Source: an uncultured Clostridia bacterium (GTDB taxonomy: Bacteria; Bacillota; Clostridia; Oscillospirales; Acutalibacteraceae). From it: a DNA stretch of 12,158 bases. A model generated the notes under the pieces. That model did no database searches and was not told the DNA's origin. It worked only from the letters and a program-made list of their open reading frames with translations. The position numbers and the translations under genes were made by a program. The stretch is from positions 1 through 12,158 of the forward strand of contig CALBNX010000060.1 in NCBI GenBank assembly GCA_937896885.1, in the 5' to 3' direction. Positions 1 through 6,883 of this stretch are shown piece after piece (positions within the stretch are counted from its first letter, which is position 1; every line of letters begins with the position of its first letter).

Positions 1-1220
1 TCGTTGCGATAATTCCGGCGACCATTCTCGCAGAGGGCGTTTGCAGAATTGAAAATATCCCTAATATCAGTGATGTTTCTGCAATGATTAAGATTTTGCG
101 TTCTCTGGGTGCAGAAATTAAAATGATAAATAAGAACACATTAGAGATTGACACAACTCATGTTCGTACAAATGTTGTAGGTCATGACTTGTCAAAACTT
201 ATGCGTGCTTCATATTACTTTATCGGTGCTTTGCTCGGCCGATTCAATCATGCAAAGGTTGCAATGCCTGGCGGATGTTGCTTTGGTGTTCGTCCAATTG
301 ACCAACATATTAAGGGTTTTGAAGCTTTGGGCTCAAAAGTAACTATGGAAGAAAACGCAATGGTTGATGTTAAAGCAGAAACTTTGCTTGGTACATCAGT
401 TTATTTCGATGTGGTAACAGTTGGCGCAACAGTTAACCTTATGCTTGCAGCAGTTAAGGCAAAGGGACTTACAATTATTGAAAATGCGGCAAAAGAGCCA
501 CATATCGTTGACCTTGCTAACTTCTTGAACTCAATGGGTGCAGACGTTCGTGGCGCTGGTACTGATGTTATTAAAATTCGTGGTGTGGACAAGCTTCACG
601 GGTGTGAATATGCAATTATTCCTGACCAGATTGAAGCAGGAACATATATGGTAGCTGCTGCTGCCACTCAAGGCGATGTGCTTATTAAGAATGTTATTCC
701 TAAGCACTTGGAGTCAATTACTGCAAAGCTTCTTGAATGTGGTGTGGTAGTTGAAGAATATGATGATTCAATTAGAATTTATTCTGACTGTCGTCCAAAT
801 CATTGTAGCGTTAAAACGATGCCACATCCTGGCTTCCCAACAGATATGCAACCACAGTTTGCGGTTCTTTTATCAATAGCTCGTGGTAACAGTATGGTTT
901 CTGAAAGCGTGTGGGATAACCGTTTCAGATATGTTGACCAGTTGCTTCGAATGGGTGCAAAAATTACTGTTGACGGTAAATCAGCATTCATTGAAGGTGT
1001 TGACCCATTAAAGGGTGCACCAGTTAAAGCAGACGACCTTCGAGCAGGTGCTGCAATGGTTATTGCAGGACTTGTGGCAAGTGGCACAACTGAAATTGAA
1101 GAAATTCATCATATTCAACGTGGATATGATAATATAATTGAAAAATTACGTAGCTTAGGTGCGGATATCGAATTAAGAAACAGTCCTGATGACGAAAAAA
1201 CCGTATTGAGCGTAGGCTAA
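1..1220 (+). CDS. murA: UDP-N-acetylglucosamine 1-carboxyvinyltransferase, 5'-truncated by window edge
   Basis: MurA transfers enolpyruvate from PEP to UDP-GlcNAc, the first committed step of peptidoglycan precursor synthesis in the cytoplasm. The frame is open from base 3 and reads VAIIPATILAEG before the first ATG at 84. That ATG is therefore internal and the true start lies upstream of the window; about 20 residues (the usual SGAKNAA region) are missing from a family length near 420. The catalytic loop is PGGCCFGVRPID. By comparison with PGGC-x-IGARP in known MurA, the first Cys (codon 276-278) is the PEP-binding catalytic residue targeted by fosfomycin, so this copy would be predicted sensitive at that position. 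The doubled Cys is unusual but should not remove activity. Other family signatures are the repeated RIENIPNISDV and LRSLGA segments typical of the inside-out alpha/beta barrel. The gene ends at a strong terminator. It could be either of the two MurA paralogues common in Firmicutes. Confidence 0.96.
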   Translation, partial: VAIIPATILAEGVCRIENIPNISDVSAMIKILRSLGAEIKMINKNTLEIDTTHVRTNVVGHDLSKLMRASYYFIGALLGRFNHAKVAMPGGCCFGVRPIDQHIKGFEALGSKVTMEENAMVDVKAETLLGTSVYFDVVTVGATVNLMLAAVKAKGLTIIENAAKEPHIVDLANFLNSMGADVRGAGTDVIKIRGVDKLHGCEYAIIPDQIEAGTYMVAAAATQGDVLIKNVIPKHLESITAKLLECGVVVEEYDDSIRIYSDCRPNHCSVKTMPHPGFPTDMQPQFAVLLSIARGNSMVSESVWDNRFRYVDQLLRMGAKITVDGKSAFIEGVDPLKGAPVKADDLRAGAAMVIAGLVASGTTEIEEIHHIQRGYDNIIEKLRSLGADIELRNSPDDEKTVLSVG

Positions 1221-1227
1221 AACATTG

Positions 1228-1255
1228 AAAGGGACGGTCTTAACCGTCCCTTTTT
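1228..1255 (+). terminator. Rho-independent terminator after murA
   Basis: An 11-bp stem (AAAGGGACGGT at 1228-1238 pairing with ACCGTCCCTTT at 1243-1253) closes a CTTA tetraloop and runs into a five-T tract. It begins 8 bases after the murA stop codon, so murA transcription most likely ends here and walJ needs its own promoter or read-through. Confidence 0.93.
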
Positions 1256-1257
1256 GA

Positions 1258-1273
1258 TATAATTTATTAGGAG
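1258..1273 (+). promoter_or_regulatory. Possible -10 box and ribosome binding site for walJ
   Basis: A perfect TATAAT (1258-1263) follows the murA terminator directly, and AGGAG (1269-1273) sits 7 bases before the walJ ATG. No convincing -35 is found at 16-18 bp, because that position falls inside the terminator stem. If the -10 is used, the transcription start would lie close to the Shine-Dalgarno site and the leader would be very short. The ribosome binding site is convincing; the promoter is only suggested. Confidence 0.35.
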
Positions 1274-1280
1274 AAATAAA

Positions 1281-2072
1281 ATGGCAAAGTTTTGTCCCTT
1301 GTTTTCTTCTTCCAGCGGTAACAGTATTTATATCGGTGGGGGAGAAAGCAGTATTCTGGTTGATGTTGGTGTCAGCGCAAAACAAACTGAACAAGCGCTT
1401 TTTAATATTGGTGTTGATGCTGACTCAATCCGTGACATATTTATAACTCACGAGCATTCTGACCATATCAAAGGAATAAAAGTGTTCACAAAAAAACACA
1501 AAGCGCGACTTCATATGACGGCGGGTACATACGAAGCACTTGTTAAAACAGATGCACTTGATAATGCGGAAGATTGCAAGATAATCACATCTGACGGTGT
1601 TGATGTTGGTTGTATGCTCATAAAACCATTCGCCACATCACACGATGCAAGTGAAAGTTGTGGATATACTATCGAATTAGCAAACGGTAGAAAAATATCA
1701 ATTGCAACTGATTTAGGCATAATGACTGATACAGTACTTGAAAATCTCAAGGGTTCTGACCTTGTAATGCTCGAATCAAATCACGATGTGAATATGCTTC
1801 AATGTGGTGGATACCCGTATATTCTCAAAAGGCGAATTTTAGGTGCAAAAGGGCATCTTTCTAACGATACTTGTGCAGAAACTTTGGTGAAACTCATTGA
1901 GAGTGGCACAACAAGATTTTTCTTGGGGCATTTAAGCCGAGAAAACAATATTCCACAACTGGCTTATCAGACAAGTGTTTCAGCACTCACTATGGCAGGT
2001 GCCGTTGAGGGCGAAGATTATTATATTCGTGTGGCAAAGCCTATTTGGGATGAAAAGGCGATGATTTTATGA
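1281..2072 (+). CDS. walJ: WalJ/YycJ-family metallo-beta-lactamase-fold hydrolase
   Basis: A 263-residue MBL-fold protein. It opens with the YycJ-like FCPLFSSSSGNS and has the metal-binding THEHSDH motif (His57, His59, Asp61, His62). Later ligands are SHDA (after residue 115), ATDLG, LESNHD and the C-terminal GHLS motifs. The two-metal site implies a phosphodiesterase/nuclease-type hydrolase; in Bacilli WalJ is linked to coordinating division and cell-wall metabolism with replication, but its substrate is not firmly known. The ATG at 1281 has AGGAG 7 bases upstream. The stop overlaps the next start (ATGA at 2069-2072), so it is translationally coupled to rlmH. In Bacilli walJ lies beside walRK, htrA and rlmH; the same partners follow here in another order. 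Another MBL-fold nuclease role is possible, but the whole-length resemblance is to YycJ. Confidence 0.9.
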   Translation: MAKFCPLFSSSSGNSIYIGGGESSILVDVGVSAKQTEQALFNIGVDADSIRDIFITHEHSDHIKGIKVFTKKHKARLHMTAGTYEALVKTDALDNAEDCKIITSDGVDVGCMLIKPFATSHDASESCGYTIELANGRKISIATDLGIMTDTVLENLKGSDLVMLESNHDVNMLQCGGYPYILKRRILGAKGHLSNDTCAETLVKLIESGTTRFFLGHLSRENNIPQLAYQTSVSALTMAGAVEGEDYYIRVAKPIWDEKAMIL

Positions 2073-2551
2073 TGAACATAAATTTTATTGTGTTGGGCAA
2101 ACTTAAAGAAAAATATATGAAAGAATATTCAGCAGAATATGAAAAACGACTTTCAGCATATTGTAAAGTGATGGTCACAGAGCTTGAACCAGTTAAACTT
2201 TCTGATAATCCATCGCAATCTGAAATTGACAACGCTCTCAATAAAGAAATGCAGATGATACTCTCAAAACTTCCCAAAGGCTCTTATGTGTTTTCAATGT
2301 GTATTGAGGGTAAACAACTTTCATCAGAAGAGTTGTCGCAGAAACTTGAAGATATTGCTTTGAGTGGCAAAAGCACAGTTACATTTATTATTGGCAGTTC
2401 ATTTGGACTTTCTGATGAAATTAAGAAAATGTCAGACTTTAAATTCTCAATGTCAAAAATGACTTTTCCACATAAACTTGCAAGAATAATGCTCACAGAA
2501 CAGGTTTACAGAGCGTTTTCAATCAGTAATAACGGCAAATACCACAAATAA
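2069..2551 (+). CDS. rlmH: 23S rRNA (pseudouridine-1915-N3)-methyltransferase
   Basis: RlmH uses S-adenosylmethionine to methylate N3 of pseudouridine 1915 in helix 69 of 23S rRNA, on assembled 70S ribosomes. The 160-residue length matches the family (about 159). Diagnostic segments are VLGKLKEKY near the N-terminus, FIIGSSFGLS at residues 107-116 (SAM-binding knot; many members have IGG where this has IGS), SKMTFPH at 129-135, LTEQVYRAF at 142-150 and the conserved terminal YHK. It starts inside the walJ stop (ATGA); a second ATG directly follows, so the product may begin at 2072 with one residue fewer. No GC-rich terminator follows. In staphylococci the 3' end of this gene is the integration site of SCC elements; here it is intact, with nothing inserted behind it. 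Confidence 0.95.
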   Translation: MMNINFIVLGKLKEKYMKEYSAEYEKRLSAYCKVMVTELEPVKLSDNPSQSEIDNALNKEMQMILSKLPKGSYVFSMCIEGKQLSSEELSQKLEDIALSGKSTVTFIIGSSFGLSDEIKKMSDFKFSMSKMTFPHKLARIMLTEQVYRAFSISNNGKYHK

Positions 2552-2639
2552 TTTATAAATTTACAAAAATTTGTTTTCAAATTGTTAAAAAATATGTTGT
2601 ATTATTTTCCTATAAAGGATAAAAAAGGAGGATGTCACT
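2552..2639 (+). promoter_or_regulatory. AT-rich leader of the two-component operon
   Basis: This 88-base gap is strongly AT-rich and ends with a very strong Shine-Dalgarno, AAGGAGG at 2625-2631, 8 bases before the regulator ATG. Promoter-like hexamers occur (TTGTTT at 2571, TTGTTA at 2582, TATTAT at 2600, TATAAA at 2611), but no pair has both good matches and 16-18 bp spacing. A promoter is likely by position, but I cannot place it. No terminator was seen, so read-through from rlmH is also possible. Confidence 0.35.
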
Positions 2640-3335
2640 ATGCAAAAAGAAAAGATACTCATTGTTGATGATGACAAAAATATTTGTGATTTGTTGAGAA
2701 TGTACCTTGAAAAAGAAGGTTATGTAGTTGTAATGGAGCACAATGGTGTTGATGCGGTAAACACTTTTAACACAGAAAGCCCTGATTTAGTGCTTCTTGA
2801 CATTATGCTCCCACAACTTGATGGTTGGCAGGTTTGCCGTGAAATCAGAAAGACCAGTGAAAAACCTATTATTATGCTTACTGCAAAAGACGAAACCTTC
2901 GATAAGGTTTTAGGTCTTGAATTAGGTGCAGATGACTATGTTACAAAGCCCTTTGACACAAAAGAAATTGTTGCTAGAATCAAGGCTGTGCTTCGTCGCA
3001 CATCGGCTACAAAGGGTAGCGATATGAAAGAAGTTCGCTATGATAAACTTGTTATCAATCTTTCAAATTATGATATGAAGGTTGATGGGGTTTCAGTTGA
3101 CACTCCACCAAAAGAATTAGAACTTATTTATCATCTTGCAAGCAATCCTGACAGAGTTTTCACTCGTGACCAGTTGCTTGATGATGTTTGGGGATTTGAT
3201 TATTACGGTGACAGCCGTACAGTTGATGTCCATATTAAAAGACTTCGTGACAAGCTCAAAGGTGTATCTGATGAGTGGGAATTGAGAACGATTTGGTCTG
3301 TGGGATATAAATTTGAGACACATGGAAAAAAGTAA
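2640..3335 (+). CDS. OmpR/PhoB-family response regulator (WalR-like)
   Basis: A 231-residue cytoplasmic transcription regulator. The receiver domain (residues about 1-120) has the acidic pair Asp10/Asp11, phospho-acceptor Asp54 in LLDIMLP, Thr81 in MLTAKD and Lys103 in VTKPF. The winged-helix DNA-binding domain (about 127-228) shows ELELIYHLASNPDRVFTRDQLLDDVWG and the usual RTVDVHIKRLRDKL recognition region ending in RTIWSVGYKF. The receiver is close in style to WalR/VicR, and the neighbours walJ, rlmH and htrA are those of the wal locus, so a role in envelope homeostasis is inferred. Family-level similarity to ResD, ArlR or PhoP means the exact orthology is unproven. The start is fixed by AAGGAGG 8 bases upstream. 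It overlaps the kinase gene by 14 bases. Confidence 0.92.
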   Translation: MQKEKILIVDDDKNICDLLRMYLEKEGYVVVMEHNGVDAVNTFNTESPDLVLLDIMLPQLDGWQVCREIRKTSEKPIIMLTAKDETFDKVLGLELGADDYVTKPFDTKEIVARIKAVLRRTSATKGSDMKEVRYDKLVINLSNYDMKVDGVSVDTPPKELELIYHLASNPDRVFTRDQLLDDVWGFDYYGDSRTVDVHIKRLRDKLKGVSDEWELRTIWSVGYKFETHGKK

Positions 3336-4848
3336 GAATTTTATAAAAAATATTTATAGAAAAACTGGCTGGTTTTTTACTCATCTTCCGTTGTTTGCGA
3401 AGTACCTGACAATTATGACATCAATGATTCTTGTCAGTTATATTGTGCTTGCATCTGCTTTGCTCGTATTTCTTTCAAACCGTTGGTCCGTCGAGAAAAA
3501 AGATTTGCTCACAGAGAATGTTAAGCAGAATGCGGCTTATTGCGAGACGATTTTGTCAGGGTGCAGAACAGAAAACGAGTTTAATAGCGCAATGCTTCTC
3601 ATAGGTAACAACCTCAGTGTTATTTCTGATGCTATTGATGCTGATGTGATAATGTGCAATATGCAGGGCAGAGTTGTACTTTGTAAAGAAGAATTCAAAT
3701 ATACAAATTTTGAAAACGACAATGATTGTGTTATTCATAAGGGATATGTAATTCCCAAAGAAATAATGGCAACAGTTTCAGAAAAGGTTTATTTTAGTGA
3801 TGAAAAGGTTGATGGCCTTTATAGTGAACCAACATTTATGGCAGGTGCACCTATTAAGGTTAACGGAATGGTAATTGGGGCAGTTTTTGCTTGTGACCCT
3901 GTTAAAAACAGCTTCGCACAATATGCGGGTAGCATTATGAAAATGTATCTGTCATCAGCGGTTTTTGCGGTTTCACTTTCATTTTTAGTTGCCTATGCAT
4001 TAACAGCAAGACTTACAAATCCTTTGAGACAAATGTCAAAAGCAACAAAGGCTTATGCGCAAGGAGATTTTAGCAGACGAGTGTCTGTTCGAGGTTCGGA
4101 CGAACTTGCAGAACTTTGTACTTCGTTTAACCGAATGGCGTCGGCGCTGTCAGTTCTTGAATCGTCAAGAAGAAGCTTTGTTGCAAATGTTTCACACGAG
4201 CTAAAAACTCCAATGACAACTATCGGTGGCTTTATTGACGGAATGCTTGACGGAACAATTCCCAAAGATAAACACGATGAATATTTGACGAGAGTTTCAG
4301 ATGAAGTCAAGCGTCTTTCAAGACTTGTTACATCAATGCTTAATCTTTCAAAAATTGAAGCGGGTGAGCTTGAATTAAAGTTATCAGAATTTGATATTTC
4401 ATCACTTCTGATTGACTCAATGCTCTCTTTTGAACAAGAAATAGAAAAGAAAAATATCAGCGTTGAGGGTTTTGAAAATCTTAAAACAACAATAGTCAAT
4501 GCAGACCGTGATATGTTGCATCAGGTAATTTTTAATCTTGTTGACAATGCCGTGAAATTCACCCAAAATGAGGGTGTAATTTCGGTGTTTGCAGGTGAAA
4601 ATAAAGATGGAAAGATTTGTGTTTCGATTCAGAATACGGGCGAAGGCGTCTCACCAGAAGAATTGGGCAAAATCTTTGAACGCTTTTATAAGGTGGACAA
4701 ATCCCGAAGCTATGATGTAAAGAGCGCGGGGCTGGGTCTTTATCTTTGCAAGACAATTGTTGAAATGCATGGTGGCAAAATCTTTGCTGAAAGCGTTGAA
4801 AACGAATATACAAGATTCACGGTCTTGCTTTCTAAACCTAAAAAATAA
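3322..4848 (+). CDS. Membrane sensor histidine kinase (WalK-like position, no PAS)
   Basis: A 508-residue sensor kinase, partner of the preceding regulator. From the ATG at 3322: membrane segment about 29-51, extracytoplasmic sensor about 52-207, second membrane segment about 208-232, HAMP about 233-283, HisKA with His292 in the H-box FVANVSHELKTPM, and HATPase_c about 395-508 with N-box Asn409 (LVDNAVKF), FERFYKVDKSRS and the G2 box SAGLGLYL. The G1 box reads NTGEG (Asn438) rather than the usual D-x-G-x-G; Asn occurs in some active kinases. Unlike WalK of Bacilli there is no PAS between HAMP and HisKA, so it is shorter. I chose ATG 3322 over an in-frame TTG at 3313; neither has a strong Shine-Dalgarno, and translation is probably coupled to the regulator, whose stop it overlaps. 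HtrA follows 23 bases later. Confidence 0.92.
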   Translation: MEKSKNFIKNIYRKTGWFFTHLPLFAKYLTIMTSMILVSYIVLASALLVFLSNRWSVEKKDLLTENVKQNAAYCETILSGCRTENEFNSAMLLIGNNLSVISDAIDADVIMCNMQGRVVLCKEEFKYTNFENDNDCVIHKGYVIPKEIMATVSEKVYFSDEKVDGLYSEPTFMAGAPIKVNGMVIGAVFACDPVKNSFAQYAGSIMKMYLSSAVFAVSLSFLVAYALTARLTNPLRQMSKATKAYAQGDFSRRVSVRGSDELAELCTSFNRMASALSVLESSRRSFVANVSHELKTPMTTIGGFIDGMLDGTIPKDKHDEYLTRVSDEVKRLSRLVTSMLNLSKIEAGELELKLSEFDISSLLIDSMLSFEQEIEKKNISVEGFENLKTTIVNADRDMLHQVIFNLVDNAVKFTQNEGVISVFAGENKDGKICVSIQNTGEGVSPEELGKIFERFYKVDKSRSYDVKSAGLGLYLCKTIVEMHGGKIFAESVENEYTRFTVLLSKPKK

Positions 4849-4871
4849 CACATCTCCACGGAGGTTTTAAT

Positions 4872-6269
4872 ATGAACGAAAATTTTGAAAAGGATATTAA
4901 CGAAACAACAGAAAATCCCGTTGTTGAGCCTGAAAAAGTGAGTGAGCCTAAAACAGAGCCTTATGTTCAGAGAACTTATGGCAATTATGGCAACTCAAAT
5001 CAATATATGCCTTATGGAAGTTATGCGACATATAACAGACCTGAGGCAGAAAAGAACCCGTCAAGGGGCAAGAAAAAAGGTGTGATTATTGCAGCCGTAA
5101 TTCTTTGTCTATCTTTCCTTATAGCGGTTATTGTGTTTTTAGCATCATTTTTTATAGATGGATTCAAAACAGAAGTGACTCCTGACGGTGATAAAACACA
5201 GATGGATTTAGTTGAAACACCAGAGAATGATGGATATATCTCTGATGGTGATTCAATGTCTGCAAAAGCAATCTATCAAAAAATACACGAAAGTTCTGTG
5301 GGAATTATCGTGTATTCAGGAAACAGACAACAGGTGTCATCAGAAGGCTCAGGCGTTGTGTTAGGTCTTAATGGCGACAAAACAGGCACATATATTATCA
5401 CTTGTGCTCATGTTATTGATGTGGCTAACGCTAAAATTGTTGTTCAGACTGCCGATGGTTCACAATATGACGCAAAATTGGTTGGTATGGATTCAAAAAC
5501 AGATATTGGATTAGTTTATGTAGCAAATACAAGTCTTAAAGCGGCAGAGTTTGCAGATTCTGACACTCTTGAGGTTGGTGATGCGATTTATGCAATCGGT
5601 AACCCAGGTGGTATTCAGTTCTTTGGCTCATTTACAAACGGAATGGTTTCTGCAATCGGTCGTCCTGTTGATAGTCCTGTTGGTTATGAAGTTGCTTGCA
5701 TTCAGCACACTGCAGCAATTAACCCAGGCAACTCTGGTGGTGCGCTTGTGAATGGTCACGGTCAGATTGTGGGAATTAACTCATCGAAGATTGCATCAAC
5801 AGATTTTGAAGGTATGGGCTTTGCAGTCCCATCAACAACAGTTAAAGAAATTGTTGACCAACTTATTAAAAACGGAAGAGTTACAAACAGACCTGCATTG
5901 GGCATCAAGTTTATGCCAAATACAGAGAGTCAGGTACATTCAATAATTGTTAAAACAAACGATTTGCCATCAGGCTCAATTATTATTGATACAATAATGA
6001 TTGGCAGTGACCTTGAGAATAAGGGTGTAGTTGAAGGTGATATGATTATCGCCGTCAATGGCAAAGACCTTGATGATTATAATGTTATTTTAGAACTTAT
6101 TGAAAACGGCAAAGTCGGTGATGTTTTAACTCTTAAAATATGCCATATAGATGCAAATTATAAAACTTCAATATTTGATGTTCAAGTGAAACTGGTTGAA
6201 GATTCAAGTGTCAGTGAGCCACAAGAAGAAGTTGAAATGCAGACATTCCCATTCCCATTTGGTAACTAA
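4872..6269 (+). CDS. Membrane-anchored HtrA/DegP-like serine protease with PDZ domain
   Basis: A 465-residue envelope quality-control protease. The cytoplasmic N-terminus (1-70) is unordered and rich in Tyr, Asn, Glu and Pro, followed by a Lys-rich stop (GKKKG) and one membrane segment at about 71-94. The protease domain lies outside the membrane with a complete triad: His180 (TCAHVID), Asp211 (KTDIGLVYV) and Ser288 (NPGNSGGA). A single PDZ domain (about 350-445, with SDLENKGVVEGDMIIAVNG) follows for substrate or C-terminus recognition. GGAGG at 4860-4864 sits 7 bases before the ATG. It is the last gene of the regulator-kinase-protease operon, ending at a hairpin. The htrC/yycK gene of the Bacillus wal locus occupies a comparable place, so it is probably expressed with, and perhaps controlled by, the two-component pair (inferred). 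Confidence 0.94.
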   Translation: MNENFEKDINETTENPVVEPEKVSEPKTEPYVQRTYGNYGNSNQYMPYGSYATYNRPEAEKNPSRGKKKGVIIAAVILCLSFLIAVIVFLASFFIDGFKTEVTPDGDKTQMDLVETPENDGYISDGDSMSAKAIYQKIHESSVGIIVYSGNRQQVSSEGSGVVLGLNGDKTGTYIITCAHVIDVANAKIVVQTADGSQYDAKLVGMDSKTDIGLVYVANTSLKAAEFADSDTLEVGDAIYAIGNPGGIQFFGSFTNGMVSAIGRPVDSPVGYEVACIQHTAAINPGNSGGALVNGHGQIVGINSSKIASTDFEGMGFAVPSTTVKEIVDQLIKNGRVTNRPALGIKFMPNTESQVHSIIVKTNDLPSGSIIIDTIMIGSDLENKGVVEGDMIIAVNGKDLDDYNVILELIENGKVGDVLTLKICHIDANYKTSIFDVQVKLVEDSSVSEPQEEVEMQTFPFPFGN

Positions 6270-6275
6270 AATTAT

Positions 6276-6299
6276 AGACCTACTCGCACGAGTAGGTCT
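6276..6299. terminator. Bidirectional hairpin between htrA and spoVAC
   Basis: A perfect 11-bp inverted repeat (AGACCTACTCG at 6276-6286 and CGAGTAGGTCT at 6289-6299) has only CA between its arms, so in RNA the innermost pairs open to form the loop. It lies 6 bases after the htrA stop and 7 bases beyond the spoVAC stop on the other strand. The T-rich flanks are short on both sides, and its place between convergent genes supports use in both directions. Confidence 0.85.
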
Positions 6300-6306
6300 T
6301 ATTTGT

Positions 6307-6750
6307 TTAATATAATTTTAAAATATAAGCAATTAACCCGTAGATAACACCTGCGAAAATACTGTATGCAATAACAGGTCCTGCAATTTTGAAGATGTTA
6401 GCACCTGTGCCCATTATAAGACCTTCTGATTTGAATTCCATAGCGGGAGAAACAACAGAATTTGCAAATCCTGTGATTGGAACAATTGTTCCTGCACCAG
6501 CGTGCTTGGCAATTTTATCAAAAACGCCAACACCTGTAAGAATTGCCGTGATAATTATAAGAACTGATGGAGTTAACGCTTTTACATAGTCTTCTGAAAA
6601 ACCCATTTTCTCAAAACCAAAGTTGAGAAATTGACCGAAAGTGCATATCGCACCACCAAAAATAAATGCTTTGATGCAATTTTTGATTTTCGGTGAATTG
6701 GGAGATGCTTTTTCAGCCATTTTACTATATTCTTTGTCACTTGTTGACAT
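6307..6750 (-). CDS. spoVAC: Stage V sporulation protein AC
   Basis: A 147-residue integral membrane protein of the SpoVAC/SpoVAEB family, part of the SpoVA channel in the spore inner membrane that moves Ca-dipicolinate in during sporulation and out in germination. The sequence shows the family features: IKAFIFGGAICTFGQ, AGAGTIVPITGFANSV, EFKSEG and several hydrophobic helices. Its length fits SpoVAC (about 150) better than the shorter SpoVAEB. On the minus strand AAGGAG (6764-6759) lies 8 bases before ATG 6750-6748; an upstream in-frame GTG at 6759 overlaps that site and is unlikely to be the start. No spoVAD or other spoVA gene is adjacent within the window, which is unusual because these genes normally cluster. 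In Bacillus the operon is forespore-specific (sigma-G); I could not identify a convincing sigma-G promoter here. Confidence 0.92.
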   Translation of the reverse strand: MSTSDKEYSKMAEKASPNSPKIKNCIKAFIFGGAICTFGQFLNFGFEKMGFSEDYVKALTPSVLIIITAILTGVGVFDKIAKHAGAGTIVPITGFANSVVSPAMEFKSEGLIMGTGANIFKIAGPVIAYSIFAGVIYGLIAYILKLY

Positions 6751-6821
6751 ATAAACCACTCCTTTTTAACTATTTTTCCCCATAAAAACAACCTAATTCG
6801 TTGTATAATCAATTCCACTAT

Positions 6822-6850
6822 TTGCAATAATATGAAATATATGGTAAAAT
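6822..6850 (+). promoter_or_regulatory. Sigma-A-type promoter for the YiiX-like gene
   Basis: TTGCAA (6822-6827), a 17-bp spacer and TAAAAT (6845-6850), preceded by TGG, which gives an extended -10. The predicted transcription start is near 6857, about 27 bases before the ATG at 6884. The spacing is ideal and both hexamers are close to consensus. It lies in the gap between divergent genes. Confidence 0.7.
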
Positions 6851-6883
6851 CCACATAGAATATATTTTTTTGGGTGAATAGAT

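Noticed and set aside
2530..2551. 3' end of rlmH as an SCC-type integration site
   Set aside because: The gene end is conserved as in staphylococci, but there is no recombinase gene, no repeated attachment sequence and no inserted DNA; the next gene follows in ordinary fashion.
2563..2574. Inverted repeat ACAAA-AA-TTTGT upstream of the response regulator
   Set aside because: Short and A/T only apart from one C/G pair per arm; not distinguishable from chance in an AT-rich spacer and not a terminator.
4854..4864. CTCC-AC-GGAG hairpin that might hide the htrA Shine-Dalgarno
   Set aside because: The loop would be only 2 bases, leaving at best 3 stable pairs; too weak to regulate translation.
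6828..6857. Possible sigma-G/F promoter for spoVAC (CATATTA on the minus strand at 6834-6828)
   Set aside because: The -10-like heptamer fits, but no -35 resembling TGAATA/GHATA lies at 16-18 bp; in such AT-rich sequence a chance match is likely.
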